From positions 1 to 6,111 of the forward strand of contig NZ_CALLXM010000225.1 of NCBI RefSeq assembly GCF_937875265.1: a stretch of DNA of 6,111 nt, given 5' to 3'. The translations under genes were made by a program, and so were the position numbers. The DNA is from an uncultured Acetobacter sp. GTDB lineage: Bacteria > Pseudomonadota > Alphaproteobacteria > Acetobacterales > Acetobacteraceae. Shown piece by piece: positions 5,379 to 6,111 of this stretch. How positions within the stretch are numbered: the first letter of the stretch is position 1; each line of letters starts with the position of its first letter. The notes below the pieces were generated by a model. It was not told the DNA's origin and ran no database searches. It worked only from the letters and a program-made list of their open reading frames with translations.

Positions 5379-6111
5379 GCGGCTTTTTCCGCCACACAGC
5401 CCTTCCTCTTTCGGGGCTGATCCTGCTCAGCGGCTGCATTGATGTCCCGCATCCTTTTTCCAATCCGGGGAAGGACGCCACACGGCTGGCAGCCAATGCG
5501 CCGCCGTCCCGGCTGGATATTCCGGTCTCTACGGATAGCCAGCTTTCTGCTGATGCAGCCAAACTCTGGAGCAAGGATGTCGCGGCCGAACTGCTGCAAC
5601 AGACCATCCCCGCTATGGCCCAACCCGTGCGGCCCGGTGACTGGTGGCTTAAAATGCGGGCCGACGTGCGCGGTGACGAGATTGTGCCTGTTTATATGGT
5701 CATGACGCCCACAAACGAAGTGCGTGCCACGCAGGAAGGTGAGCCGCTTCAGGCCCAGATCTGGAACGCGGCAGACCCGGCCACACTCAGCCTTGCAGCG
5801 CAGGATGCCGCACCGAAGGTGGCCTCTGTGCTGACAGGCATTCAGGCTGATGAAATGGAAAAAGACCCGCAAAGCCTGAAGCACCGTGCCTCGCGCGTGT
5901 ATTTTAAAGGTGTGACGGGTGCACCAGGTGACGGCAACATTTCCCTGAGCCGCGCCTTTGCCGCCTCCTTCCGTGGCACGACAGATACGCTTCAGAATTC
6001 CGCAGAGAATGCGGACTTCTCTGTAGCCACCACAGTCAAGATGTCCCCCGGCCCGATGGGCACCACGGGCCACCCGCAGCAGCATATTGAAATTGTCTGG
6101 CGCGTTGTGGA
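5375..6111 (+). CDS. Uncharacterised lipoprotein, 3' end beyond window
   Basis: The frame is open from the ATG at 5375 to the right edge, giving 245 codons with no stop, so the C-terminus is missing. The N-terminus is a lipoprotein signal peptide: Arg6, a hydrophobic core at about 8-18 and the lipobox LLSGC, with Cys21 as the lipidation site. Ile22 at position +2 would, by the E. coli rule, allow sorting to the outer membrane. No known domain was recognised in the mature part. A proline-rich linker (about 24-50) is followed by a mixed region with GDWWLKM (88-94), and then a segment with VYFKGVTGAPGDGN (175-188), which looks conserved in character, and ADFSVATTVKM (213-223). The visible end, HIEIVWRVV (237-245), is strand-like. 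The first four bases overlap pgeF (ATGA), with AGGAG ten bases upstream, so it is probably translated with pgeF. Being in the lgt operon makes it a natural substrate of that enzyme. Lipoprotein status is well supported; function is unknown. Confidence 0.87.
   Translation, partial: MSGFFRHTALPLSGLILLSGCIDVPHPFSNPGKDATRLAANAPPSRLDIPVSTDSQLSADAAKLWSKDVAAELLQQTIPAMAQPVRPGDWWLKMRADVRGDEIVPVYMVMTPTNEVRATQEGEPLQAQIWNAADPATLSLAAQDAAPKVASVLTGIQADEMEKDPQSLKHRASRVYFKGVTGAPGDGNISLSRAFAASFRGTTDTLQNSAENADFSVATTVKMSPGPMGTTGHPQQHIEIVWRVV

Noticed and set aside
5189..6085. Leftward open frame (298 codons) antisense to pgeF and the lipoprotein gene
   Set aside because: It crosses two sense genes with clear starts, a lipobox and operon overlaps, and its product is Cys/His/Arg-rich without a recognisable fold.

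Overview
The window looks like ordinary chromosomal DNA from a Gram-negative alphaproteobacterium, most likely an acetic acid bacterium (Acetobacteraceae). The grounds are a GC-rich composition with heavy CTG/GCC/CCG codon use, an LPS heptose epimerase with a lipoprotein-maturation enzyme, and the gene order epimerase - lgt - MidA-type methyltransferase - pgeF - lipoprotein. The family is an inference from style and gene content. No rRNA, tRNA, mobile element, CRISPR array or phage gene was found.

Layout. Positions 1-1478 hold a leftward pair: lemA (885-1478) and, 25 bases downstream of it, a TPM-domain protein with an exported N-terminus and a later membrane helix (859 down to the left edge, its 3' end off the window). 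Positions 1479-1674 are a divergent intergenic region with the lemA ribosome binding site, an AT-rich patch with a 10-bp palindrome, and a -10-like hexamer directly before hldD. From 1675 to the right edge everything runs rightward and is tightly packed: hldD, lgt (23-base gap), a MidA-family SAM methyltransferase (13-base gap), pgeF (4-base ATGA overlap) and an uncharacterised lipoprotein (4-base ATGA overlap, 3' end off the window). The spacing suggests one operon.

How the genes fit together. Most of the rightward genes concern the cell envelope. HldD makes the heptose donor for the LPS core, Lgt attaches diacylglycerol to prolipoproteins, PgeF-type proteins are linked to peptidoglycan precursor fidelity, and the last gene carries a lipobox and so should itself be an Lgt substrate. 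The methyltransferase is the exception; its bacterial target is unknown. The leftward LemA/TPM pair is also membrane-associated and is a common bacterial pairing of unclear function.

Nothing here is clearly a new system. The points most worth checking are the uncharacterised lipoprotein coupled to pgeF and lgt, the possible leaderless start of hldD, and the unusual double hydrophobic N-terminus of the TPM protein.
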